A DNA stretch of 55,302 bases. Origin: Bacillus sp. BP-3 (GTDB lineage: Bacteria; Bacillota; Bacilli; Bacillales; Bacillaceae_G). The DNA is taken from contig NZ_JAQOTJ010000023.1 of assembly GCF_028401955.1 (NCBI RefSeq), forward strand, positions 1-55,302, written 5' to 3'. The notes below the pieces were generated by a model that saw only the letters and a program-made list of their open reading frames with translations, did no database searches and was not told where the DNA came from. Shown here one piece after another: positions 1 to 8,870 of the stretch. Position 1 is the first letter of the stretch. Every line of letters starts with the position of its first letter. Made by a program: the position numbers and the translations under genes.

Positions 1-38
1 TTTCTAGTTCTTTTGTTCATTAACAAATCAATAATTCC

Positions 39-77
39 CAGAGTGTCGGAAATCCTGAAGGGTTTCCCAACACTCTG
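39..77. other. Hairpin downstream of the dehydrogenase gene
   Basis: CAGAGTGT (39-46) pairs with ACACTCTG (70-77), and a partly paired GGAAA/TTTCC segment extends the stem inward. It lies 66 bases past the stop of the minus-strand dehydrogenase gene. No T-run follows on that strand, so it may be a processing or weak termination structure rather than a classical terminator. Confidence 0.45.
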
Positions 78-142
78 AGAGCTGTAGTACATACAGCTCC
101 ATTCTTCATATTTCACCCTTGGTAGTATTCACTTATATACCT

Positions 143-1162
143 TTAAAATGTTTCCAATACAATCTTTCCAATCGTACTTCCTGTTTCAATCATCTCATGT
201 GCTTTTCTAATATTAGCCGCATAAATTGGTGATAGCGTCTTGTTTAAAGTTGTCTTAAGCACTTTTTGATCCAGTAACTCACTAACTTGATTTAACAAAA
301 GATGCTGGTTAATCATATCTTCAGTCTGGTACATAGCTCTTGTAAACATGAATTCCCAAACAAATGAAGCACTTTTACTTTTTAATATCCCTAACTCTAA
401 CGGTTTCTCATTTTCTACAATCGAACAAATCTTCCCTTGCGGTTTGATTACTTCTGCCATGCCGTTCCAGTGCTGATCTGTATTATTTAAACAGAAAATA
501 TAATCAACTTCTTCTATTTTCATTTGCGATAATTGTTCTTTAAATGATTCACGGTGATTGATAACATAATCAGCACCTAAACTTTCCACCCACTCTCTCG
601 TTTCCTTTCGAGAGGCAGTTGTAATAACGCTTAGACCAGCCCACTTTGCTAATTGGATGGCAATAGAACCTACACCACCTGCACCGCCAATGATTAAAAT
701 ATTTTTCAATTTATTCTTTTCTTTATTATTAATATCAATTGCTAAGCGCTCAAATAATCCTTCCCACGCTGTAATTGCAGTTAAAGGAATAGCAGCTGAT
801 TGGGCATGGGTCAAATTTTTCGGTTTTGCTCCAACAATTCTCTCATCCACTAGATGATACTCACTGTATGTACCTGGTCTAATAATACTTCCTGCATAGA
901 AAACTTCATCGCCTGGCTGAAACAAAGTACAATCTTCTCCAACTTCTACAACAACACCGCTAGCATCCCATCCGAGTATTTTATACTCTTCTTCTTTCTT
1001 ATCTTTTGGTGCTCGAACTTTTGTATCAACTGGATTAACCGAAATAGCATGAATTTTTACGAGTATATCCCTTCCTTTCGATATTGGACGTGGTAATTCA
1101 ATATCGATTAGACTGTCCTCATTTTCAATAGGTAGGTATTCTAACAAACCAACTGCTTTCAT
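143..1162 (-). CDS. Zinc-binding alcohol dehydrogenase family protein (quinone oxidoreductase type)
   Basis: A 339-residue medium-chain dehydrogenase/reductase. The N-terminal GroES-like domain covers roughly residues 1-130, and a Rossmann fold follows with its nucleotide-binding glycine motif GGAGGVGS at 159-166. The catalytic and structural zinc cysteines of true alcohol dehydrogenases are absent, so it belongs to the zinc-less, NADPH:quinone-reductase-like branch. It probably reduces quinones or reactive enones in the cytosol, but the substrate cannot be read from sequence. The ATG at 1162 follows a GGAGGAAACGAAC-type ribosome site. It is transcribed alone, divergently from the small ORF and methyltransferase to its right. 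Confidence 0.9.
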   Translation of the reverse strand: MKAVGLLEYLPIENEDSLIDIELPRPISKGRDILVKIHAISVNPVDTKVRAPKDKKEEEYKILGWDASGVVVEVGEDCTLFQPGDEVFYAGSIIRPGTYSEYHLVDERIVGAKPKNLTHAQSAAIPLTAITAWEGLFERLAIDINNKEKNKLKNILIIGGAGGVGSIAIQLAKWAGLSVITTASRKETREWVESLGADYVINHRESFKEQLSQMKIEEVDYIFCLNNTDQHWNGMAEVIKPQGKICSIVENEKPLELGILKSKSASFVWEFMFTRAMYQTEDMINQHLLLNQVSELLDQKVLKTTLNKTLSPIYAANIRKAHEMIETGSTIGKIVLETF

Positions 1163-1243
1163 GTTCGTTTCCTCCGCTTAATAAAATTGAACTTCTATTT
1201 ACATTATAAATTGCAAAATTTAATTATGTAAGAAGGCACATTT

Positions 1244-1444
1244 ATGTTACATAGCATCACTAATGTTACTATAGATTACCACCTTTTTAAGAGAAATCCC
1301 CCCTATCAGAGTTTGTTACCTAAAACTGATTTTAAACACTATAGAAGGATTTCAAAATTTCAAATCGAAGATATACATCTAGTACATATTAGTTGGAGTG
1401 ATAACAATGATGAATATGAAGATTACTTACACATTGAAAACTGA
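1244..1444 (+). CDS. Possible small protein, function unknown
   Basis: A 66-codon frame with ATG at 1244, preceded by AGAAGG at a workable distance, ending 30 bases before the methyltransferase start. The C-terminus is acidic (DNNDEYEDY). No family is recognised and there is no membrane segment. The ribosome site and closeness to the next gene favour a real two-gene unit, but chance cannot be excluded. Confidence 0.35.
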   Translation: MLHSITNVTIDYHLFKRNPPYQSLLPKTDFKHYRRISKFQIEDIHLVHISWSDNNDEYEDYLHIEN

Positions 1445-1474
1445 GGTAGACCATTTATAAAGGAGGCAATTTAT

Positions 1475-2101
1475 TTGCTACGAACGTTTGAAACTACTCA
1501 AAAACTTTTTAATGATTGGGCAAAAACTTATGATGAAAGTTTAGAAAATCCAAATGGCCCGCTTTATGGATACAATCATAGTTTACTTGAAGCAAAGCAA
1601 ATGCTTTATACTAACGATAAAGATAGAATTCTTGACATTGGCATCGGTACAGGTGCTTTTGCAGCTTTAGTAAGTAAAAATGATTCTAATATGTTTGGAA
1701 TTGACTTGTCAGAAAAAATGTTAGAACAATGCCAAAATAAGTATCCAAACTTCCACTTAAAAACTGGTACTTTTACGAATACAGGACAAAAAAGTGAGAG
1801 TTTCGATTCTGTTATTTCAAGTTTTTGTTTTCATGAAGTTTTACCCGAACAAAGAGAAGAAGCATGCAATGAGGTATATCGTATCTTGAAACCAAACGGG
1901 ACTTTTCTTTTATTAGACATTATGTTCGCATCCAAAATTGCTATGGAAGATGCAAAACAACGAATAGGAAAACGTTGGGACCCTACAGAAGATTATCCCC
2001 AAATAACTCAACTTGATACAATGTTAAGAATGAGCGGTTTCTCTAGTGTAAATTGGAGACAAACAGCACCATGTCACTGGGCCGTACTAGCTTATAAGTG
2101 A
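1475..2101 (+). CDS. Class I SAM-dependent methyltransferase
   Basis: A 208-residue Methyltransf_11/25-type enzyme. Motif I, LDIGIGTG, is at about residues 53-60, followed by the acidic residue of motif II in FGIDLS (near 76) and a typical post-motif region (SFCFHEVLPEQREEA). It uses S-adenosylmethionine; the methyl acceptor is unknown. The start is TTG at 1475, chosen because AAGGAGG sits just upstream with good spacing and the protein begins normally from there. Length is typical of small cytosolic methyltransferases. A hairpin with a T-run follows at 2295-2330. Confidence 0.88.
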   Translation: MLRTFETTQKLFNDWAKTYDESLENPNGPLYGYNHSLLEAKQMLYTNDKDRILDIGIGTGAFAALVSKNDSNMFGIDLSEKMLEQCQNKYPNFHLKTGTFTNTGQKSESFDSVISSFCFHEVLPEQREEACNEVYRILKPNGTFLLLDIMFASKIAMEDAKQRIGKRWDPTEDYPQITQLDTMLRMSGFSSVNWRQTAPCHWAVLAYK

Positions 2102-2294
2102 GTTGTAGGAAGTAAAGTAATACATTTCGTTCTTTTCTTAATGATTTTTCTATAGTTTTTTCAAAACATAATCAGCTATTTGATTGAAAAATGAATAGAC
2201 TATTCCACTTGTATGCTCTTTTAATTCCATATGCTTTATGCTGTATAATGTGTCTTCGAATTATAAAAATTGGTAGACATAATAAAGAATATAT

Positions 2295-2330
2295 AGCTCA
2301 GTTGACAAGAAAAATCATCTGAGCTTTTTG
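2295..2330 (+). terminator. Rho-independent terminator candidate
   Basis: AGCTCAG (2295-2301) pairs with CTGAGCT (2319-2325), followed by TTTTTG. It is the only recognisable feature in the 2102-2450 gap apart from a doubtful 69-codon minus-strand frame, and probably ends methyltransferase transcripts. Confidence 0.5.
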
Positions 2331-2450
2331 TATATTCATATCTTATCCTTACTTTGCTAAACCCTACCCAACAAATACGACCAATTTTATTCGCAGTTGT
2401 TGTTAATGGAATATACACATACTCGTCGCGTACAAGGTGATACATCCCTA

Positions 2451-3731
2451 CTATTTTCTTTTATTAATCATCATCTCTAGCATGATCTTATCCATATTCG
2501 ATGAACCTTCATTTCCTAATCGGCAAAAGTTCTCAATTGTTTTATCAACATCTGCTTCGATAAATCCATCTGTAGCAGAGATACACATTCCTTGTGAGGC
2601 TAACAGTGCAGATTGTACAGCTGCGCTTGAACAAGTTGCTACTTTCATCGCACATCCTGCTTTTGCTCCGTCACAAATCATTCCTGTCACATTTCCAAGT
2701 GTATTTTGGATTGCATACTTTATCTTTTCAATATCTCCACCTAATAAATATGTAATAGCAGCTGAGGCACTTGCACCAGCAACTGTTACACCGCAAAGTG
2801 CAGACAAACGTCCAAACTGATTTTTAATGTAAATCGCTAATAAATGACTTAACGTAACCGCACGAATTAACTCTTCCTCCGAAACATTTAATTTCTCACC
2901 TGCGGCTACTACAGGCATCGTTACGGCGATTCCTTGATTACCACTTCCTGAGTTAGCCATTACTGGCATTGTTGAACCGGCCATACGCGCATCTGAACCA
3001 GCAGCTGCTAATGCCATCGCATGAGTTGTTAAGTCATCTGATAGAATTCCTTTCAATACATTTGCTTTTAATGTTTTTCCAACTTGTAAGCCGTATTCAT
3101 TCGACAAGCCATCTAATGCCACATTACGATTCAGTTCAATACTCTTTTTTACAAGTGCCAATCCCTTTACATCTACAGTCGTAACAAATTCATAGATTTC
3201 TGGAATCGTTAATTCATCACGTTCTTCTTCAGAAGTGGCAAAGTGTGTATTTCCACATCCATTTTTATAAACAAGCTCCCCATTCGCTTCTACTAATGCG
3301 ATAAATGTGTGATTATCCTGAATAATAGCCCTTGCATATCCCTCGTCTGTCGTAAGCTTCACTTCAATGTATAGCTTTTTAGACGTATCTGCTAATTCTA
3401 CAGACACTTTCCCCGCTTCTACTAAAGAGATTGCTTGTTCTTCATCTTCTTCTGAGATTCCGGCTAACACTTCTAAATCTTTTTTGCTATCTCCTGCTAA
3501 CGCCCCTAAAGCAGCAACAAAGTCAATTCCAGTAGCCTTCATTCCTGGTATACCAACCGCCATTGCATTTTTAATGACGTTTGCACTTGCAAGTACTTCG
3601 ATTGACTGCATGTCGCCCTTCATATAATCTCTTGCAGTAGCTGCGGCTAACGCAATCGACACTGGCTCTGTACACCCTAAAGCTACAACTAATTCTTTCT
3701 CTAACACACGTAACATACTATTCTTGTTCAC
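2451..3731 (-). CDS. L-cysteine desulfidase / serine dehydratase-alpha-like protein (UPF0597, CyuA family)
   Basis: 426 residues, full length for the UPF0597/CyuA (YhaM) family, related to the alpha subunit of iron-sulfur L-serine dehydratases. The characteristic LGCTEPVS motif is at residues 18-25. Further conserved cysteines occur in SALCGVTVAG and in MICDGAKAGCAMKVATC, the expected ligands of a [4Fe-4S] cluster. Characterised relatives break L-cysteine into pyruvate, ammonia and sulfide, and L-serine cannot be excluded here. The GTG start at 3731 follows GGGGGATAATTT. A promoter overlapped by a CcpA-type cre site lies about 200 bases upstream, implying repression on preferred sugars and a long leader. 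Confidence 0.82.
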   Translation of the reverse strand: MNKNSMLRVLEKELVVALGCTEPVSIALAAATARDYMKGDMQSIEVLASANVIKNAMAVGIPGMKATGIDFVAALGALAGDSKKDLEVLAGISEEDEEQAISLVEAGKVSVELADTSKKLYIEVKLTTDEGYARAIIQDNHTFIALVEANGELVYKNGCGNTHFATSEEERDELTIPEIYEFVTTVDVKGLALVKKSIELNRNVALDGLSNEYGLQVGKTLKANVLKGILSDDLTTHAMALAAAGSDARMAGSTMPVMANSGSGNQGIAVTMPVVAAGEKLNVSEEELIRAVTLSHLLAIYIKNQFGRLSALCGVTVAGASASAAITYLLGGDIEKIKYAIQNTLGNVTGMICDGAKAGCAMKVATCSSAAVQSALLASQGMCISATDGFIEADVDKTIENFCRLGNEGSSNMDKIMLEMMINKRK

Positions 3732-3749
3732 AAATTATCCCCCAGTCTT

Positions 3750-3857
3750 TCAACTGCCCATCATGTGAATTAATGAGCAATTTTTCACAAAAAAAATTAT
3801 TTTCACCTTAATCTTCTGTAAATAACTGTATATAGTTAGCTCAGATGTGTTTAACAT
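3750..3857 (-). CDS. Possible 35-codon upstream ORF in the desulfidase leader
   Basis: An ATG-started frame of 35 codons inside the ~200-base leader between the predicted promoter and the desulfidase start, preceded by AAAGGACGAAG. It stops 18 bases before the GTG of the main gene. It could be a leader peptide or a chance frame; its single cysteine gives no obvious attenuation signal. Confidence 0.25.
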   Translation of the reverse strand: MLNTSELTIYSYLQKIKVKIIFFVKNCSLIHMMGS

Positions 3858-3936
3858 CTTCGTCCTTTATTACTCCTATATCCTCTGTATTATATTATAA
3901 TAATAAATCATCATGATAATTCATTATTATAATTTA

Positions 3937-3965
3937 ATAGTATAACAATGTGTAAGCGATTACAA
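3937..3965 (-). promoter_or_regulatory. SigmaA promoter overlapped by a CcpA cre site
   Basis: Read on the minus strand, -35 TTGTAA (3960-3965) and -10 TACTAT (3937-3942) are separated by 17 bases. TGTAATCGCTTACA (3951-3964) matches the cre consensus TGWAANCGNTNWCA at every defined position and covers part of the -35 box and the spacer. This arrangement predicts catabolite repression of the desulfidase gene. Confidence 0.7.
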
Positions 3966-4134
3966 AGTATTTTTGAACTCTTTTAACATTTTTTTCTATC
4001 CGTAGATATTTGCATTGCAAGCAAGCCTTTAAGAAAACAAAAACGATTCAAGGAATGAAAGGCACTCTGGAGAACAAATGCAAACAAAGGGGTTATTTTT
4101 AAAATCCGACGTTTATATCCCAAATTTTATTTAG

Positions 4135-4208
4135 AAAGGAGGCTCTCCGGAGTATACAAAGAGAGTTAAAAAAAGAGAAAAGTTTTCCTCATTACTGTAG
4201 CCTCCTTT
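4135..4208. repeat. Ten-base perfect inverted repeat carrying an SD-like sequence
   Basis: AAAGGAGGCT (4135-4144) and AGCCTCCTTT (4199-4208) are exact inverse complements with 54 bases between. The arms hold a full Shine-Dalgarno and its complement, but no start codon or open frame follows closely. The rest of the 3965-4455 gap shows nothing else recognisable. Confidence 0.5.
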
Positions 4209-4455
4209 ATAAAGGTAACAAAGAAATGACACGAAATTTATCCATTTTTCCTAAAAAAAAGAATCTTTACTGTTCCACAATTAGATAGAAAAACATTTAC
4301 ATGTAGTATTTCTACTTATATTGAGTTCATTTGGTCACAGAATGAGCAAAATAAATTAAACCCTTCAAAGGTTTCTTATTCATCCATTGAATACAATTAG
4401 AATTTTCAGTATAATTATCATACGTATATGGAATTTTATAGGAGGTTAATAATTA

Positions 4456-4662
4456 ATGAAGGACTTCATTGTAGTGTTCTTTTCTATCTTGCTTTCCAAT
4501 TTCATTTCTAAATTCATATATTCCCATATCAATCTAAATTACAACATATTCCGGGATAAATTCGACATTTTATTATTTACAATTGATTTTGGGATTTATA
4601 TCATCATTTTTCTAGCAATATACTCTCTTTTACGTAAATTTATAGGGAAAGAAAAAAATTGA
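4456..4662 (+). CDS. Small membrane protein, function unknown
   Basis: 68 residues with two hydrophobic segments (about 4-22 and 40-60) and a basic C-terminus (RKFIGKEKN), so probably a two-pass membrane protein. A strong ribosome site, AGGAGG, precedes the ATG at 4456. The next frame on the same strand encodes a CxxC-type zinc-ribbon membrane protein, so the two may be co-transcribed. No characterised family is recognised. Confidence 0.65.
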   Translation: MKDFIVVFFSILLSNFISKFIYSHINLNYNIFRDKFDILLFTIDFGIYIIIFLAIYSLLRKFIGKEKN

Positions 4663-4739
4663 ATTACTCTACTCCTTTTCTTATTTTATACAAAGAATTT
4701 TGTAGTCTTCAAATTAAGAAGTGATGAGGTGAAACAAAA

Positions 4740-5016
4740 CTGAAAACATGTCCTAAATGCCATATCAAAATAAAAAAGACAACCTTCTTTTTACGAAATA
4801 ACACTCACAAGCTTTTTTGTCCAAACTGCGGTACAACATTACATGTAACAAAAAAATCTTTTTTTGATTTATGTCCTATTTCATTTACTAACTTGTTTAT
4901 TAATTTTTATAAGTCCAATGACGAATCCATTTCTTATCCTTGCCATATGGATCTTAATTTCAACTTTAATAATTCAACCGATTGCTTTTTTCTATGAGGA
5001 AACAGAAGCGAACTAA
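4740..5016 (+). pseudogene. Frameshifted cxxc_20_cxxc-type small membrane protein
   Basis: From a CTG at 4740, seven bases after a GAGGTG ribosome site, the frame encodes CPKC, about twenty residues, then CPNCG, the signature of the TIGR04104 cxxc_20_cxxc family. At a run of seven Ts (4859-4865) the frame runs into unrelated sequence, while the +1 frame continues with two hydrophobic segments ending at TAA 5014-5016. Family members have a zinc-ribbon-like N-terminus followed by membrane helices, so the two frames are halves of one gene. One extra T explains the break; transcript slippage at the T-run could restore the product. Confidence 0.65.
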
Positions 5017-5489
5017 ATTCTTACATAATCCCTTATTAATAAATCAGATGAAACAGGCTCAATGCCAATTTCTCGCGACCAAACAGACAACTGTCCAATG
5101 TGATGAATTTCATGAGTAATGATATGACGAATAATTCTTTCATAAGTAAATGAAATTGAATTACCATTCTTACTCTTAACTTCTAAAATTCTCTCACCAG
5201 TATCAAGAGTATATGACTCAAGAAATCTCTGTGTTATTTGTTTTGTTATATTAGAAAATATCTTGACATCACTTAGGCTAGAAATTGTATTAATATCTTT
5301 TTTAATGACAGTAGTTCCTTGCATCTGATTAACCCATAATTGTTCGCAATCAATCACATGAAATAAATTATGTAAAATGCTACCCATACCGCCTGTACGT
5401 TTTTTCGTCAACTCTTCACTCGCAACTGCTTCACACCACTTAAACCATTCTTCTCTAACTTGCCAATTATATTGAAACAAATCTATCAA
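5013..5489 (-). CDS. DinB family protein
   Basis: About 158 residues forming a DinB/YfiT four-helix bundle. Likely metal-binding histidines are in ILHNLFHVIDCEQLW and in RHIITHEIHHIGQLSVW near the C-terminus, giving the usual His triad. DinB-superfamily members include bacillithiol transferases and many of unknown activity. I chose TTG at 5489 because GGAGTG lies six bases upstream; a TTG at 5507 would add six residues with no better ribosome site. Its stop overlaps convergently with the frameshifted CxxC gene. Confidence 0.85.
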   Translation of the reverse strand: MIDLFQYNWQVREEWFKWCEAVASEELTKKRTGGMGSILHNLFHVIDCEQLWVNQMQGTTVIKKDINTISSLSDVKIFSNITKQITQRFLESYTLDTGERILEVKSKNGNSISFTYERIIRHIITHEIHHIGQLSVWSREIGIEPVSSDLLIRDYVRI

Positions 5490-5530
5490 AGAAATCACTC
5501 CAAACAAAAATATCCATTCTTTATTAATAC

Positions 5531-6304
5531 TTAAATAATTCCGTACTTTCTAAGAGCAAAATCGATCCCATCTTCACTTGACTTTTTCGTGACGAAATCT
5601 GCAACGGTTTTTAATTGTTCATTCCCATTTTCCATAGCAATCCCAAGACCTACTAATTCCAACATATCTATATCATTTCCTCCATCCCCAAACGCAACAG
5701 CCTCGGATTTATCAATGCCAAAATACCGTAAAACACTTTTGATTGCTAAAGATTTGGATACTTCTTCTTGTAATACATTTAAAACAAAAGGGTGCCATCT
5801 GCTAAACGTTAAATGTGGAAACTTATGAATGTATTTCTCTACTGTTTCATCAGAAGCATACAAACACATCAAATATACCTCTTGATTATAAATGTGTTTA
5901 TTTGTAGTTGGATAAGTATTCAATGACAACGTTTCATTCAATGCTTTTAATATTGCTTTATCTTCTACACCATTCATACTAAAATCTTCTGTAAAGAATG
6001 ACAGCCCGGTATTCTCTATAGATGCAAATTCAACCACTTCTCGAATGATATTTTTATCTATTGGTACCTTATGAAGAACCTCTTGATTGTGCTTCACATA
6101 AGCTCCATTTGCTGTAATAAATGTATCGACTCCTAATTCTCTTATCTCATCGCACATCGATAACGGTCTTCCTGTTGCTGCAACTACTCTTATCCCTTTA
6201 TTCTTCAACGCTTTTATAGCTTCTTTCGTATTATTTGAAATACTTCCATTTTCATGATGTGTAAGAGTTCCATCAACATCAAAAAATACAATCTTATAAT
6301 TCAT
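5531..6304 (-). CDS. Cof-type HAD-IIB family phosphatase
   Basis: 257 residues. Motif I, DVDGT, is at 9-13 (nucleophile and acid/base aspartates). ATGRP near 43-47 carries motif II, and GDGGNDIDML near residue 206 is motif IV; a C2B cap domain lies between. Cof-type enzymes dephosphorylate sugar phosphates, FMN-type molecules or pyridoxal phosphate in the cytosol; the substrate is not predictable. It lies 24 bases upstream of the DinB gene on the same strand and may share its transcript. Confidence 0.92.
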   Translation of the reverse strand: MNYKIVFFDVDGTLTHHENGSISNNTKEAIKALKNKGIRVVAATGRPLSMCDEIRELGVDTFITANGAYVKHNQEVLHKVPIDKNIIREVVEFASIENTGLSFFTEDFSMNGVEDKAILKALNETLSLNTYPTTNKHIYNQEVYLMCLYASDETVEKYIHKFPHLTFSRWHPFVLNVLQEEVSKSLAIKSVLRYFGIDKSEAVAFGDGGNDIDMLELVGLGIAMENGNEQLKTVADFVTKKSSEDGIDFALRKYGII

Positions 6305-6691
6305 AAAATAGCTCCTTTAAAGATAAATATACAAATAAAAAGGCAAGTTTCCAAAAACTAAAAAATCTGATTATTATTCACTCTGATAATATAACCTTAA
6401 ATATATTAATTTTCAACATTTCTAGAAATAAGAAAACATAACGTGTTGTGAAACAAAGTGTTTAATCTTTATGACTTGATAATTTCATTCATACATACTG
6501 ATTATCAACGTAAACTATCCACAATTCTATCTGGTTTGAGGAAATTCCATTTTCATTACTTTGGCTTATACCAACCAAAATGCATCCCCTTCCTACTCAT
6601 TGGTCTTCACACCCTTCTCATTCCTTGAGGAAGGGGAATTCTCTTGAAAATAGGTTGAATTTTAAGATCATATATGTTTATAAATTTAAAT

Positions 6692-6738
6692 AAAAAGAGG
6701 GATTTACTTTTCATTAGAAAAGCGAATCCCTCTTTTTT
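6692..6738 (-). terminator. Terminator after the OFA transporter gene
   Basis: GAGGGATT and AATCCCTC form the stem with A- and T-runs outside, so it can work in both directions. It lies just past the transporter stop. The rest of the 6305-6691 gap shows nothing identifiable. Confidence 0.75.
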
Positions 6739-6792
6739 TATCTTTAAACTTTAAATGAGCCTCTTTTTATAATATATCAATATTCAAAATAC

Positions 6793-7995
6793 TCACGCTG
6801 CACTACGATAATTTTCTTGTTTTTCTTCTTGTTGACTAGGTGGTCGAATTGAAATAGCAATAATAAATGATACAACACACAACACGCCAATTACCATAAA
6901 GGTTGGTTTAAATCCACCTAGAATTGCACCAATAAAGGAACCTGCGAGCGCTCCAAAACCAAAACCTTGATACACGATACCATAGTTCTTACTATGATTT
7001 TTTAGACCGAAGAAATCACCAACAATGGCTGGGAAAATGGTGATATTTCCACCAAAACAAAAAGCTACGCTTGCTACACAGGCAAAATAGATACCATAAT
7101 TTAAATCCACGAAACTGAGTACAAAAACAGACATAGCTATGACGACAAACGTTGTGGAAACAATTTTTAAACGGCCGATTTTATCTGACAACGGCCCCAA
7201 AATGATTCGGCCAATCGTATTAAAGATCGCAACCATAGCGACAGCATTAGCTGCTGTTGCTGCACTAAGTCCTACGAGTTGAACACCGATATCTTTTACC
7301 ATACCAATTAAGTATAAGCCACTCATACATGATGTAAATAACATGATGAATAACAGATAAACTTGTTTTGTGTTTAGCATTTCTCTTGTTGTAAAGTCAT
7401 GACTTTTTGTTTCATGAACTGTATCTTTTTCAGCGGCTGTATGGATTAGACAAGCACCTATCACTACCATAATTGCAACAATTAAGCCCCAATATAAAAA
7501 CGCTTGTGATACGCCAACTGAATCAATGAACTTTGCGTTAATGTATTTAAAAATTAGACTACCCGTTCCATATGCGGAGACAGATATGCCAGCAATTAAA
7601 CCTTTACGTTTTGGAAACCACTTTATTAAATTGGATAGTGAAGTGATATAGGCTGTACCATCTGCGTAACCTACAACAACCCCTGCTAGTACATAAAGCA
7701 TTGGTAATGAAGAAGCTTGCGAACTAAGCATCAAGCCAATTCCTAAGGCTAATCCGGCTATCATAATGAGCTTACGAAGTCCCAATTTCTCTTGTAATTT
7801 ACCCGCAAACAAAGTTGAAAATGCTAAAGAAAAGCTAGTAATTGAGAAAGTTATCGCAACAGCATTAAGACTCCATCCGTATTTACTAACTAAAGGTTGA
7901 TTGAATAAGCTCCATGTATATATCGTTCCAAGTCCCATTTGTACAATAACTGTACCGAGTACAACAAGCCATGGATTAATAGATGATTTTTTCAT
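6793..7995 (-). CDS. OFA family MFS transporter (YhjX-like)
   Basis: 400 residues, about twelve membrane helices. The inter-helix motifs GKLQEKLGLRK (2-3) and GPLSDKIGRLK (8-9) are typical of the oxalate/formate antiporter (OFA) family. E. coli YhjX, of this family, is induced by extracellular pyruvate through the LytS/LytTR pair YpdA/YpdB. Here the gene directly follows such a pair on the same strand, with a terminator and its own 137-base promoter region between. I infer transport of pyruvate or a related organic acid. The ATG is preceded by GGTGGAAGGA. Confidence 0.85.
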   Translation of the reverse strand: MKKSSINPWLVVLGTVIVQMGLGTIYTWSLFNQPLVSKYGWSLNAVAITFSITSFSLAFSTLFAGKLQEKLGLRKLIMIAGLALGIGLMLSSQASSLPMLYVLAGVVVGYADGTAYITSLSNLIKWFPKRKGLIAGISVSAYGTGSLIFKYINAKFIDSVGVSQAFLYWGLIVAIMVVIGACLIHTAAEKDTVHETKSHDFTTREMLNTKQVYLLFIMLFTSCMSGLYLIGMVKDIGVQLVGLSAATAANAVAMVAIFNTIGRIILGPLSDKIGRLKIVSTTFVVIAMSVFVLSFVDLNYGIYFACVASVAFCFGGNITIFPAIVGDFFGLKNHSKNYGIVYQGFGFGALAGSFIGAILGGFKPTFMVIGVLCVVSFIIAISIRPPSQQEEKQENYRSAA

Positions 7996-8084
7996 ACTAT
8001 CCTTCCACCTCTTTCGATTTGATGCCTTTATTGTATAGGATGTAAACGATTGTGTAGGTACTTACAACACAGAGCGTCAAATAT

Positions 8085-8120
8085 ATGAAATCAATTACAG
8101 AAAAGGAAGGATGAAATGCA
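8085..8120 (-). promoter_or_regulatory. Direct repeats upstream of the OFA transporter, possible LytTR sites
   Basis: On the minus strand TGCATTTCAT (8111-8120) is followed after 16 bases by TTGATTTCAT (8085-8094), with a possible -35 TTGACG four bases on. The repeats resemble the GGCATTTCAT repeats bound by E. coli YpdB, but those have 11-base spacing, so the match is suggestive only. Confidence 0.4.
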
Positions 8121-8150
8121 AAAAGCTGCTCGTTAAATACGAAGCAGCTT
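8119..8150 (-). terminator. Terminator at the end of the response regulator gene
   Basis: AAGCTGCT (8123-8130) pairs with AGCAGCTT (8143-8150), and on the minus strand the stem is followed by TTTTTG. The regulator stop codon lies within the hairpin, so the transporter gene needs its own promoter. Confidence 0.75.
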
Positions 8151-8870
8151 CTTTAATTCTTTTGCATATGTGCGGCTTACAGGCACTTTTGAATCCTCTT
8201 TCATAATTAAATTATACGTAGAGTTAAACCACGGCTGGATTTCAGAAATATGATTTACATTTACGATAAAACTACGATGAACACGCTGAAAATTCGTTTG
8301 CAGCAATTTCTTTTCTAAAATGGCAAGTGTATCGTATGTCACATACGTATCACAAATCGTTTTCACAATTACTTTTCCGTCCAACAATCCAGCATATACG
8401 ATATCTTCTATATTCACTAGTACAATCGATTCATCAATAGGTAGCGCTAATTTTTCCATTCTGCTAGATACATTGGGCGCATGTACTTCTTGTTTTTCCG
8501 CCATTTCATGCTGTTTTCGTTTTTTAAATTTCTTAATCGCTTGAACAATGCGCTCTTCGTCAAACGGCTTTAAAATATAATCTAAAGCATCTACTTCAAA
8601 AGCCTGAATGGCATATTGATCATAGGCCGTTGCAAATACAATAGCAGGTGGATTTTTCATCTTCTTTAGTATATTAGCAATCTCAAATCCATTATCATCC
8701 GACAGCTGAATATCTAAAAAAACAAGATCCGGTTTACTTTCTATCAACTTCTCTAACGCTTCTTCTACACTGTCTGCCTCGTCAATAATATCGACCTCTT
8801 TCGTTCGATATAATAAATATTTTAATTCGTCACGCGCTAACATTTCGTCATCAATTACTAATATTCTCAA
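8133..8870 (-). CDS. LytTR family response regulator
   Basis: 245 residues. The receiver domain (1-120) has the acidic pair DDE near 7-9, phosphoacceptor Asp in LVFLDIQ near 54, conserved Thr/Ala in FATAYD and Lys in LKPF. After a short linker a LytTR DNA-binding domain occupies about 140-245. It should be phosphorylated by the kinase just upstream, whose stop it overlaps by 20 bases, showing translational coupling. LytTR regulators bind paired direct repeats; candidate repeats lie upstream of the following transporter gene. Confidence 0.93.
   Translation of the reverse strand: MRILVIDDEMLARDELKYLLYRTKEVDIIDEADSVEEALEKLIESKPDLVFLDIQLSDDNGFEIANILKKMKNPPAIVFATAYDQYAIQAFEVDALDYILKPFDEERIVQAIKKFKKRKQHEMAEKQEVHAPNVSSRMEKLALPIDESIVLVNIEDIVYAGLLDGKVIVKTICDTYVTYDTLAILEKKLLQTNFQRVHRSFIVNVNHISEIQPWFNSTYNLIMKEDSKVPVSRTYAKELKKLLRI

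Noticed and set aside
2236-2445. 69-codon minus-strand ORF
   Set aside because: It has no clear ribosome site, spans a terminator hairpin and resembles no family; it is probably a chance frame.
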